A stretch of 64,000 bases of DNA. Origin: Stieleria maiorica (GTDB taxonomy: Bacteria > Planctomycetota > Planctomycetia > Pirellulales > Pirellulaceae). Position numbers and translations under genes: made by a program. Shown here in pieces: positions 38,144 to 46,662 of this stretch. Within the stretch, counting starts at the first letter, position 1. Each line of letters begins with the position of its first letter. The stretch is from positions 3,780,402 through 3,844,401 of the forward strand of contig NZ_CP036264.1 in the NCBI RefSeq assembly GCF_008035925.1, read 5' to 3'. The notes under the pieces are model-generated. The model ran no database searches. It saw only the letters and a program-made list of their open reading frames with translations, and was not told where the DNA came from.

Positions 38144-39139
38144 TCAAATACTCAGCCTCGCGACGATCCGTCGGTGCACGATCCAAAATCCGATCACCGT
38201 GATTCCCACCAGGACGCCGATGGCTGGCAACACGCTTGCCGATGTGGTGTCCAGTCCGAACACCCAGGATTCAACTTTGCCCAGCGTATGGTAGGGAGAC
38301 AGGAGTCGCCAGCGATCCAGATCCACGCCGTACTCTTCCCAGTTGATCGGCCCGCGGCGGCGGCGAGGGGGGCGCCGGCCGGACATCGCCGCGGTCGTGA
38401 ACGTCAAGAATTGATAGGCCACAAACCCCATCGCCCAGGTGGCGAACCAGGCAAACGTCGCATAACGACTCTCCGCCGTCAGCGACGAATACACGACGGC
38501 CAACGTCGTCGTCGGCAGCACCAAGACGACCGAGGCGGCCAAGATTCGCAGCGGGATGTCCCAGGTTTGCGAAATCACCGACAGGTCCGGCGAGAGCAAC
38601 ACGCCCAAGACGTACAACAACAACGCCGGTACCGTGGTCACCGCCGCCAGGAAAAACCAGATCACCGCCGATTTGCCGACGATATATTGCGTCGGCGACA
38701 GCGGCCGCGAAAAGTACATCAAGTAGGCTTTGGTGCGGAGGTCATAGGAGACCAACAGGGGAGCGATCAGACCGACCAATCCGACCATCGTGAACAGCTG
38801 GGGATACCGGAAATAGGCCAGGATCATCGTCGACCAGACTTCATGCCGGGCCGCGTCCATGTCGTCCAGGATCATTGCCGCCAAATCGGGGCGCGCAAGC
38901 GGGCGACGCACCACGTTGACGATCAATTCTTGCATGTCCGGTTCGGTCGACGAAAACTCGAACGCAAAAATCCCCACTGCCGGCAACATCACCGGAAGCC
39001 AGGCCAACACCAGCAGGATCCGCAGCCAACGCCGCTTCAAGATCAACGCCACCCCGCCACGGGCGATCACCAGTGGACGGAGCAGTTGGTCGGCACGGGC
39101 CCCGGACCAATTGCGGTACCCCAAATCATGGACTGGCAC
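38144..39139 (-). CDS. ABC-2 type transporter permease
   Basis: The 331-aa protein starts at a GTG (39139) preceded by GGAGG at 39146-39150 of the minus strand and overlaps the upstream ATPase stop by 14 bp. The membrane helices start at about residues 37-60 (LRILLVLAWLPVMLPAV), followed by a soluble segment with DMQELIVNVV, then five further helices. It should pair with the larger ATPase. There is a basic loop RRPPRRRRGPINWEEYG. Confidence 0.78.
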   Translation of the reverse strand: MPVHDLGYRNWSGARADQLLRPLVIARGGVALILKRRWLRILLVLAWLPVMLPAVGIFAFEFSSTEPDMQELIVNVVRRPLARPDLAAMILDDMDAARHEVWSTMILAYFRYPQLFTMVGLVGLIAPLLVSYDLRTKAYLMYFSRPLSPTQYIVGKSAVIWFFLAAVTTVPALLLYVLGVLLSPDLSVISQTWDIPLRILAASVVLVLPTTTLAVVYSSLTAESRYATFAWFATWAMGFVAYQFLTFTTAAMSGRRPPRRRRGPINWEEYGVDLDRWRLLSPYHTLGKVESWVFGLDTTSASVLPAIGVLVGITVIGFWIVHRRIVARLSI

Positions 39140-40205
39140 GACGGGCCTCCGCAGTCTGAACGGTTCGGTCTGCTGAAGCTCCTGCTGTCGCCGAAATGCC
39201 CGCCGTCATCGTTCCCGAGGCAACGTCGATGAAGATCTGCTCCAGTGAGTTGACGGCCGGTTCCAACCGTCCGATCGCCGTGTCACATTCCGCCGCCCAA
39301 TGCCACAACAATGGCGTTTGCTCGGGTTGGATCCCGCTGATGCGAAGTGTTCCCGATTTCGCTTGCCACTCCACACGATGCCCTTCCGACACGACGCGAC
39401 GGGCAAACGCGGCGTGATCACCGATGACCGAGACGTGCATCGTCGGTTCGATCGGACGGCTCAAGTTCTCCAACGTGTCGATCACGCGGACGGTCCCCTG
39501 CACCAAGATCACCACATGGTCGCAAACCGATCGGACGTCCGGCAGAATGTGCGTCGACAAGATGATCGACTTGCCGTGACGCGTCGACAGGTTGCGAATC
39601 CGCCGCAACATGGCGACGCGTTGATCGGGATCCAAACCCGTCGTCGGTTCATCCAGAATCAACAGCGGCGGATCGTGGACCAACGCCTGAGCGAATTTCA
39701 GCTTCTGACGCATCCCGGTGGAATACGATTCGACCTCCCGGTAGCGTTCTTCGCCGAATCCGCAAAAATCCATCATCTCGTGACTGCGCCGCAGACCCTC
39801 TCGACCAGGCAATCCCGACAGCTGTGCCATCAAGGAAACCGATTCGATGCCTTCCAGCCCCGCGATGTAGCAATCGTCTTCGGGCAAGTAGCCGATCGAA
39901 TCGCGAATCGCTTTGGTCTCGCGCGGCCATTTGTAATCCAGCACGCGTCCGTTGCCGGCTTGGGTGTGCAGCAACCCCAACAGCGCTTTGATCAGCGTGC
40001 TTTTGCCCGATCCGTTCGGGCCCAGCAGCCCTGTCACGCCCGGGGGAATGCGCAGCGACACATCCCGCAACGCTTCGATGTCCCCGTATCGTTTGGAGAC
40101 GTTGTCGATTTCGATGATCGGTTCCAGTGTGCCGTCTCGCTGCAGGGGAACATGGACGCGGTGCGGGGTGCCTTGAACAACTGACAACGCTCGCGCCGGA
40201 TCCAT
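39126..40205 (-). CDS. ABC transporter ATP-binding protein
   Basis: From the ATG at 40205 the product has 359 residues; a TTG at 40232 would add nine. Walker A GPNGSGKS lies at about 62-69, with a signature in ESYSTGMRQKLKFA and Walker B LLILDEPTTGLDP. The C-terminal 120 residues after the ATPase fold (QTPLLWHWAAECDTAIGRLEPAVNSLEQIFI) are typical of ABC-2 exporter ATPases. With the next three genes it forms two ATPase/permease pairs. Confidence 0.88.
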   Translation of the reverse strand: MDPARALSVVQGTPHRVHVPLQRDGTLEPIIEIDNVSKRYGDIEALRDVSLRIPPGVTGLLGPNGSGKSTLIKALLGLLHTQAGNGRVLDYKWPRETKAIRDSIGYLPEDDCYIAGLEGIESVSLMAQLSGLPGREGLRRSHEMMDFCGFGEERYREVESYSTGMRQKLKFAQALVHDPPLLILDEPTTGLDPDQRVAMLRRIRNLSTRHGKSIILSTHILPDVRSVCDHVVILVQGTVRVIDTLENLSRPIEPTMHVSVIGDHAAFARRVVSEGHRVEWQAKSGTLRISGIQPEQTPLLWHWAAECDTAIGRLEPAVNSLEQIFIDVASGTMTAGISATAGASADRTVQTAEARRASP

Positions 40206-40262
40206 TCGACCGTGCTGTTCAATGCTTGGCAAGTGAAGGCAAGAAATAACCAGGCAGAGCGC

Positions 40263-40832
40263 TCATGCCCGGACCACCTTGACCACTTTTGACCCCGCGA
40301 TCAAATCGTGCAGGCAACGTTTGTCGGATCGAAAAATCAGGATCGCGTCAAACAGGAAAACCAAATTGACCAATTGGTCGTCGGTGTAGCCGGGGATCAA
40401 CAGGACGGCGATGGTGAAGGGGACGGTCCAGAGGTAGCGATAGACGTAGATCCGCATGAACGAGATCAATTCATTTGTCTTGGCATCCACGATCCGAATG
40501 CCCGCAGCCAGTTTGCCGATCGATTGTCCCCGCGTTGCCAGCAGGTACCCGTTCAGCAACAGATACACCAGCATGCCGGCCAACGACATCGCCAGTTGCT
40601 CCAATACGCTGACCTCCCCCGTCGCGGCCCGGCCGATGAAGTCCGTCACGATCTGCAGCGGGAAAATGATGAACATCATCAGAAACCCGTCGACGATCAC
40701 GGCACCCAGACGGGAGAGGCGACTGGCCAATTCGGGCGGCGCGTTGTGATCGACAAACGCGTCGGTCTGCGACGGATGCGCGGTCGGCGCGTAAGGATTG
40801 ACCGGATCGTTGCCTGCTGATGGATCATTCAT
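40263..40832 (-). CDS. RDD-family membrane protein
   Basis: The start ATG at 40832 is inside the open frame that reaches 40988; the upstream part overlaps the divergent gene's promoter region, so the shorter form (190 aa) is preferred. A proline-rich, NPYAP-containing N-terminus is followed by an RDD domain with four helices: RLSRLGAVIVDGFLMMFIIF, AMSLAGMLVYLLLNGYLL, RGQSIGKLAAGIRIVD and a C-terminal helix ending in LHDLIAGSKVVKV, which is the usual RDD terminus. RDD proteins often accompany ABC exporters or modify ion transport. It lies 57 bp before the first ATPase, likely in the same operon. Confidence 0.75.
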   Translation of the reverse strand: MNDPSAGNDPVNPYAPTAHPSQTDAFVDHNAPPELASRLSRLGAVIVDGFLMMFIIFPLQIVTDFIGRAATGEVSVLEQLAMSLAGMLVYLLLNGYLLATRGQSIGKLAAGIRIVDAKTNELISFMRIYVYRYLWTVPFTIAVLLIPGYTDDQLVNLVFLFDAILIFRSDKRCLHDLIAGSKVVKVVRA

Positions 40833-40978
40833 GTGCGGTGACTGCGTCGGCGGCCCGGGTGGCGGGAATGCAAACGAAAAGTCTAGCGAGTCTGCCCGCC
40901 CGATGCCAATCAAACCTGCGACGTCGGCTAAGATGGCAGGCTCTCTTTCATGATTCTTGGACGAAAAAAGCAAAACCA

Positions 40979-43900
40979 ATGAAATCATTGCGATGTCTAC
41001 TGTGGGGCATTTTTATCGCCGAATTGGCGTTGCATTACGCGACGGACTGCCCGGCGGCGACGACGTGGCAGGCCGGGTTTGCCAAACTGGACGTGACGCC
41101 GACCGAGCCGTTGCGGATGTCCGGCTACGGCAATCGTGATCATCCCAGCGAAGGGATCGACACGCCCTTGTTCGTCCGCGCGGTGTGCCTGCAATCGTCA
41201 ACCGCGGATTCGCAGGACGCCCCGTTGGTCTTGCTCAGCATCGACAACATCGGACTCTCTGGCGCCCATACCCGACGGTTGGCTTCTGAAATCGAATCCA
41301 AACACGCAATCCCTCGCCAGCGCCTCGTCTTTTGCAGCACGCACACCCACAGCGGCCCCGATTTGGGCGGGCAGCTGTCAAACATCTTTTCCACGCCGCT
41401 TTCACAACCGGAAGCTGACGCAGCACGCCGGTATGTTGAACGGCTGGATGCCGCAATCATCGCGTCGGTCGCCGCAGCGAGGGACCATTTGCAACCGGCA
41501 CAACTGGCCTATGGTGTCGGGCGGGCTGGGTTTGCGGCCAACCGTCGGGTCCTGACCGATGGCAAATGGAGCGGCTTCGGAGTGCAGTCGGATGGGCCGT
41601 TCGATCACTCCGTGCCCGTGTTGAGGATCACCTCACCCGAGGGAATGGTTCGGGGATTGATCTTCAACTACGCCTGTCACTGTACGACTGTCGGAGGCGA
41701 TTACTACAAGATCAACGCCGACTGGGCCGGCTATGCCGCCACGCAACTCGAAGCTTCGTTTCCCGAGGCGGTCGCGCTGTGCACGATCGGGTGTGGTGCC
41801 GACGCCAATCCGAATCCTCGAGGCACCGTGCAGATGGCGGAAATGCATGGGCAGACCCTGGCTGCGGAAGTCGGGCGGATCGCGCGATCGGATTTGTCAC
41901 CGGTCGACGCAACAGTCCAGGCACGATTCGACTATGCCGCGTTGTCGTTTGATCTGCCCACCAAAGAAGAACTCGAATCGCGGTTGGGTGAATCAAATCC
42001 CCAAACCCGCCGGCACGCCGAACGCATGCTCCAGGTTTTGAAAGAGAAAGGGCGGTTGCCGGCGACGTACCCCGTGCCGATCCAATCCTGGAAATTCGGT
42101 GACCAGCTGACCATGATCTTCCTAGGTGGCGAGGTCGTGGTCGACTACGCGCTCAGGCTGAAACGAACGTTAAATGATTCCGACCTGTGGGTTTCTGCCT
42201 ACAGCAACGATGTGCTGGGCTACATCGCCAGCGAGCGGATGCGCGGCGAAGGAGGGTACGAGTACGATCGATCGGGAATCTATTACGGCCTGCCGGGACC
42301 TTGGGCGTCCGGCTCGGAAGACCTGCTGATTCGACGCGTCGAAGAGGTCGTCAACAACAGCGGACGACCGAAACCGCTCGGCCCCGCCAATGCGCTGCAA
42401 TCGATTCACGTCGCCGACGCGTTTCATGTCGAACTGGTTGCGGCAGAACCGTTGGTCCAGGATCCGGTCAACATCGCCTTCGGTGACGATGGAAACCTGT
42501 GGGTCGTCGAAATGGGAGACTATCCCGAGGGCAGCAACGGGGGACGCGTCAAGTCGTTGATCGACATCGATGGCGATGGGACGTTTGACCAGGCGACCAC
42601 GTTCCTTGACGGGCTGCCGTTTCCAACCGGCGTCCAGCCCTGGAAAGACGGCGTGCTGATCTCCGCGGCACCGGACATCTTGTTCGCGCGGGATACCACC
42701 GGTGACGGTCACGCCGACGATGTGCAGACCATCTACAGCGGATTCCGCTTGGCCAACCCACAACACCGCATCAACGGGTTCACATACGGACTGGATCACT
42801 CGCTCCATTTGGCGGCCGGAGATAACTTGGGGGAGATCCAAAGCGTCAGGACTGGTCAGACGATCGATGCGTCCGGCCATGATGTCCAAATCTGGCCGGA
42901 CAGTGGGCGAATCGGCGTGACCAGCGGGCGAACTCAATTCGTCCGCAGCCGTGACAGTTTCGGCCGCTGGTTCGGCAACAACAATTCATTGCCGATGTAT
43001 CACTTTCCTATCGAGGAACGAGACCTCAAACGCAACGCTGCCGTTTCCTACGCGAGCAACAAACAACAGTTGTTCACGCCTGCGCTCGCCCCGCCCGTCT
43101 TTCCGCTGACGTCGGCCTCCGAACGGTTCAATGATTTGTTCGCCGCCAATCGGTTTACGTCGGCCTGCAGCAGTATCGTTGCACGCTCGCCACATTTTGG
43201 CGACAACGAACTCGCGGTCGCGTTTGTGTGCGAGCCGGTTCACAACCTGGTGCACCGTGCGGCGCTGGTGCCCACCGGCGCAACGTTCCAAGCTCGCCGC
43301 TTGGAATCGGAATCCGATCGAGAATTCTTGGCGTCGACCGATCCGTGGTTTCGTCCCGTCCGTGCTGCGATCGGTCCCGACGGCATGTTGTACATCGTCG
43401 ACATGTATCGTGAGGTCATCGAACATCCCGAGTGGATCCCCGATGCTTGGCAGGAACGATTGGACCTGCGCTCCGGGGAGCAGCTCGGTCGCATCTATCG
43501 AGTGCGGCCGAAGGGCATCAATCCCGCATCGATTCCCGTGTTGCGAAACCAGCCCGACGAAGCCTTGGTGGAAATGCTGCGATCACCGGTGGGACCATTG
43601 CGCGATCAAGCGCAGCGGACTTTGTTGCATCGTGACACCACCGCGATTCTGTCCACATTGACGTCGATGGCGACGGGCGATACGAGTCCGTTTGCCCGGT
43701 TGCACGCGTTATCCATCCTGGACACCGTGGGGGCTTTGGACGATCGGACGTTGGGCGACGCGTTGACAGATTCCCACCCCGGGGTTCTGATCATCGCGGC
43801 GCGGTTGAGCGGCCGGCGTCTTGCGGGATCGACCACCGTGCTCGACCGGCTCGCCGCGCTCACCACGCACGATGACGCTTCGGTAACACTCCAGGCAGCG

Positions 43901-45184
43901 ATTGCGCTCGGGGAGTCGAATTCAGCAGTGGCCGGCGAACTGCTGGCCAAAATTGCGACGCGGCCGGATCTTGATCGATGGCTGGCCGATGCCGTTGCAA
44001 GTTCCGCGAGCGCCCACGCGACCGCGATCGCCGATGCGATTGTTCGCCAAGCGTCGCTGCAACCCGAGCAGTTGACCGAGCAACGCATCGGACTGTTGGG
44101 CAGCGCCTTATCAACCGCCAAGCAGCAGGGCAAACCGATCGAATCCTTGGCGGCGTCGCGATTGGATTCGCCCCATTTGGGTTTTGAAACACAGCTTCGT
44201 CTGGCTGAGTGTTTTCTGACCGCGATGGGGCGTTCCGAAGAGAGCCGTGCCGGTCTGGCGAGTGTGGTTCGTCCGCTTCAGCAACAAGCCGAGCGTGTGG
44301 CCGCCGACGTTGATCAAGCCGAGTCGATGCGTTGTCGTGCCGTCAGCTTGATCGGTCTGAATCTCGATGCCGACAATTCGGGGACCGCGGTCTTGCTGTC
44401 CTTGCTCGATCCGGCGACCCCGGCTGCGGTCCAATGCGAAGCCGTCACGGGACTGGTGCGGCAAAACGATCCTGACACATTGAAATCAGTGATGGATCGC
44501 TGGCCGTCCTTTTCGATCTCCGTTCGCGACCATCTGGTGTCTGAATTGCTTGCGAGTCGGCAAGCGACCGAACGGCTGCTTGAAGCGTTGCAAGACAATC
44601 GGATCGGCACGAATGAGATCTCGTTGGCTGCACGCGAACAGCTACTCCAATCCGGAAGTCGCTCGATGCGGGTGATGGCCCAACGGCTTTTTCAGAGTGG
44701 TGGTTCAAAAGAACGTGGCGAAATCGTTCGCGACTACCTGGCCAAGTTCTCCTCACGCAAAACAGCGGCTGACGTTGCGGCGACACAGGAACTTGAGCTC
44801 GGACGCGCGCTGTTTGAGAAACATTGCGGCGTGTGTCATTCGCCGGCCCCCGGCGGTGTGGCGATCGGTGCCAGTCTGGACAACCTGACCAATCGCAGCG
44901 ACGCGGCTCTTGTGGAAGCGATTCTGGATCCGAATCGCGCCGTCGAACCCAAGTACCAAAGCTACGTGATACAAACCGACGAAGGCCGCACATTGGCCGG
45001 CGTGATCGAATCTGAAGTCGGTGGCAGTTTGACGATCGCACACGCCGACGGAAAACGAACCACCATTCGCCGTGATCAGATCGAGCGGATCAGAAGCACC
45101 GGAACGTCCCTGATGCCGGAAGGATTTGAAACGACGCTCAACGTCCAGCAGCTGCAAGCAATCGTTCGTTACTTGCAGCGTTGA
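40979..45184 (+). CDS. Ceramidase-like N-terminus fused to PVC-type dehydrogenase and heme-binding domains
   Basis: The ATG at 40979 gives a signal peptide (MKSLRCLLWGIFIAELALHYA) and 1401 residues; longer starts overlap the divergent RDD gene. The first 480 residues resemble neutral/alkaline non-lysosomal ceramidases, with the metal-ligand motif STHTHSGPD (120-128) and NYACHCTTVGGDYY. Next comes the PVC-type membrane-bound dehydrogenase propeller (about 480-880; FHVELVAAEPLVQDPVNIAF, EMGDYPEGSNGGR). A HEAT-like helical region follows. The C-terminus has a heme motif C1283-G-V-C1286-H1287 in the planctomycete heme-binding domain (ILDPNRAVEPKYQSY). I infer an envelope enzyme that hydrolyses an amide or lipid-like bond and passes electrons to a heme; the substrate is unknown. 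Confidence 0.8.
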   Translation: MKSLRCLLWGIFIAELALHYATDCPAATTWQAGFAKLDVTPTEPLRMSGYGNRDHPSEGIDTPLFVRAVCLQSSTADSQDAPLVLLSIDNIGLSGAHTRRLASEIESKHAIPRQRLVFCSTHTHSGPDLGGQLSNIFSTPLSQPEADAARRYVERLDAAIIASVAAARDHLQPAQLAYGVGRAGFAANRRVLTDGKWSGFGVQSDGPFDHSVPVLRITSPEGMVRGLIFNYACHCTTVGGDYYKINADWAGYAATQLEASFPEAVALCTIGCGADANPNPRGTVQMAEMHGQTLAAEVGRIARSDLSPVDATVQARFDYAALSFDLPTKEELESRLGESNPQTRRHAERMLQVLKEKGRLPATYPVPIQSWKFGDQLTMIFLGGEVVVDYALRLKRTLNDSDLWVSAYSNDVLGYIASERMRGEGGYEYDRSGIYYGLPGPWASGSEDLLIRRVEEVVNNSGRPKPLGPANALQSIHVADAFHVELVAAEPLVQDPVNIAFGDDGNLWVVEMGDYPEGSNGGRVKSLIDIDGDGTFDQATTFLDGLPFPTGVQPWKDGVLISAAPDILFARDTTGDGHADDVQTIYSGFRLANPQHRINGFTYGLDHSLHLAAGDNLGEIQSVRTGQTIDASGHDVQIWPDSGRIGVTSGRTQFVRSRDSFGRWFGNNNSLPMYHFPIEERDLKRNAAVSYASNKQQLFTPALAPPVFPLTSASERFNDLFAANRFTSACSSIVARSPHFGDNELAVAFVCEPVHNLVHRAALVPTGATFQARRLESESDREFLASTDPWFRPVRAAIGPDGMLYIVDMYREVIEHPEWIPDAWQERLDLRSGEQLGRIYRVRPKGINPASIPVLRNQPDEALVEMLRSPVGPLRDQAQRTLLHRDTTAILSTLTSMATGDTSPFARLHALSILDTVGALDDRTLGDALTDSHPGVLIIAARLSGRRLAGSTTVLDRLAALTTHDDASVTLQAAIALGESNSAVAGELLAKIATRPDLDRWLADAVASSASAHATAIADAIVRQASLQPEQLTEQRIGLLGSALSTAKQQGKPIESLAASRLDSPHLGFETQLRLAECFLTAMGRSEESRAGLASVVRPLQQQAERVAADVDQAESMRCRAVSLIGLNLDADNSGTAVLLSLLDPATPAAVQCEAVTGLVRQNDPDTLKSVMDRWPSFSISVRDHLVSELLASRQATERLLEALQDNRIGTNEISLAAREQLLQSGSRSMRVMAQRLFQSGGSKERGEIVRDYLAKFSSRKTAADVAATQELELGRALFEKHCGVCHSPAPGGVAIGASLDNLTNRSDAALVEAILDPNRAVEPKYQSYVIQTDEGRTLAGVIESEVGGSLTIAHADGKRTTIRRDQIERIRSTGTSLMPEGFETTLNVQQLQAIVRYLQR

Positions 45185-45229
45185 TGGCAAGGGAACCAGG
45201 TTTGAGCCGATCCAACCACCACATCGGCC

Positions 45230-45481
45230 TCAACCGGCGCGATCTTTTGCCTTCAGCTCATCCAGATAGTCACAGCCCTTCCAGGTCAGTACGAGCGGCC
45301 CTTTGTCGGCAAGCGTGTCTTGGCCGAGTTCGATAAAGCCGGCGTCGGCAAGCAAGAACAGGTGCAGCGTGATTTGTTCCCGCTCGTAGCCTTCGATTTG
45401 AATGGACCCTTTGAACAGACGCGCCCCTTTGGCTTCGACAAAATCCAAAAGTTTGCGAACAAGCACCATGTCACGTTTCAT
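45230..45481 (-). CDS. DUF2513 family protein
   Basis: The 83-aa protein starts MKRDMVLVRKLLDFVEAKG and has HLFLLADAGFIE and LTWKGCDYLDELK, which are the hallmark segments of the DUF2513 family, a small winged-helix-like protein usually found near mobile or stress genes. The open frame reaches 45712, but the upstream part runs through two hairpins, so the ATG at 45481 is preferred. No function is established. It is convergent with the ceramidase-like gene. Confidence 0.72.
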   Translation of the reverse strand: MKRDMVLVRKLLDFVEAKGARLFKGSIQIEGYEREQITLHLFLLADAGFIELGQDTLADKGPLVLTWKGCDYLDELKAKDRAG

Positions 45482-45617
45482 CGTGAACGATTCCGTGGGG
45501 AAGAGAAAACATTCTGCAAAATGGTGCTCCGAACGCACCGGCGCAACGTTGTAGCCCGCGATCTGCCAGCGATCAATCGGCCGCCTTTGTCGCCTCCGCG
45601 TTCGATCAGTGCGCAAT

Positions 45618-45683
45618 AAAAAACCTCTGCGGAGGGGCAAGCCGCAGAGGCCAGTGCGCCTGTGGGAAATAAAAACCCACAGG
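45618..45683 (-). terminator. Two stacked hairpins and a U-run in the leader of the DUF2513 gene
   Basis: On the minus strand, CCTGTGGG/CCCACAGG (45659-45683) is followed by CCTCTGCGG/CCGCAGAGG (45624-45650), both perfect stems with 9-base loops, and then six T (45623-45618). The second stem plus U-run is a classical intrinsic terminator. It lies about 137 bases before the DUF2513 start, so it is either an attenuator for that gene or the end of a short upstream RNA. No gene precedes it on this strand within about 2 kb. Confidence 0.7.
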
Positions 45684-45997
45684 AACAGTTTCGTACTGAA
45701 TGATGCAAGCATTATCAGTCACACTATGCACATAAATCCATGCGAATTTTGAACACAATTGGGTGAAAACCGTGACCTTCGGGCGGCCAGGGTGTCCACA
45801 AAGGAGGGGTTGGCCGCTAAGGTATAGTTGGTGCTAAAGGCTGCGGAGTAAATACGGGGGACGAACCGCCCTGTGTTTATCTGCCGCCCCTTTTCCAGGA
45901 TTTTATCTTCAGTCTGAACCTCGCGGAGGTTGGTCCAAGGCGAATGTTTGCTGAGGATATTGGGGCGTGTAAGGATTCGGGGAATTGCCGATCCATC

Positions 45998-46003
45998 AAG
46001 GAG
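45998..46003 (+). promoter_or_regulatory. Ribosome-binding site deciding a GTG start
   Basis: AAGGAG lies seven bases before the GTG at 46011 and supports that start over the upstream ATG at 45930, which would add 27 residues outside the receiver fold. Confidence 0.7.
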
Positions 46004-46010
46004 CGACGTC

Positions 46011-46625
46011 GTGACCGAACCGACCGTGGTGATTGTCGATGACGATCAGGGATCACTACATTCGTTGGCATTCTTAGTGGAATCCATGAACCTGCGGGTG
46101 CAGACCTTTGATCGGCCGTCGGAGTTTTTAAATCAGTTTGATCCGTCGGTTCCTGGATGTCTGGTTTTTGACGTCCGCATGCCCGGCATGAGTGGATTGG
46201 AATTGCAGACGGAATTGTCGAAGTGGGACTATGTTCCGCCGATCATCTTTGTATCGGGCCATGGCGATATTCCGATGAGCGTGCGCGCCATTCGGGCCGG
46301 TGCCATCGATTTTTTGCAGAAGCCGGTCAAGGATCAGGTGTTGTTGGACCGGATCAATGAAGCGATTCAGATCGACAAGCGTGCCCGCGAATCTTTGTCT
46401 CATGGCGACCCGTTGTCCGAGGCCGTGTCGCGGTTGACCAGTCGCGAACGCGAGGTCATGGATCTGTTGGTCCAGGGGCGATCACTGAAGCAGATTTCGA
46501 TTGAATTCGGGATCTCATTCCAAACCGTTTCCAAACATCGCGCGCGTGTTTTGGAAAAGTTGCAGGTTGGCAATGACGTTGAACTCGTTCGACTGTGTCT
46601 AGGTTGCGAAAAGCCTTCTGGATGA
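46011..46625 (+). CDS. FixJ/NarL-type response regulator
   Basis: The 204-aa protein starts at a GTG with a good ribosome-binding site. The receiver domain has acidic residues at 10-12 (DDD), the phosphoacceptor Asp54 in FDVRMPG, Ser82 in VSGHG and Lys104 in FLQKPV. A LuxR-type helix-turn-helix follows (about 139-204; LTSREREVMDLLVQG, LKQISIEFGISFQTVSKHRA). It should activate transcription upon phosphorylation. No histidine kinase is adjacent, so it is an orphan regulator, and the target genes are unknown. The convergent anti-sigma gene ends 37 bp downstream. Confidence 0.88.
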   Translation: MTEPTVVIVDDDQGSLHSLAFLVESMNLRVQTFDRPSEFLNQFDPSVPGCLVFDVRMPGMSGLELQTELSKWDYVPPIIFVSGHGDIPMSVRAIRAGAIDFLQKPVKDQVLLDRINEAIQIDKRARESLSHGDPLSEAVSRLTSREREVMDLLVQGRSLKQISIEFGISFQTVSKHRARVLEKLQVGNDVELVRLCLGCEKPSG

Positions 46626-46662
46626 GGCAAGCGACGACACGAATCGCCAAACGAGATGCGAT

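Noticed and set aside
37697..39232. A 511-aa plus-strand frame across the ABC operon
   Set aside because: It is low-complexity (His, Arg, Gln-rich) and antisense to ATPase and permease genes with full motifs.
45484..45712. N-terminal extension of the DUF2513 frame or a leader peptide
   Set aside because: The segment crosses two perfect hairpins and a T-run and lacks a ribosome-binding site; it is better explained as a leader RNA.
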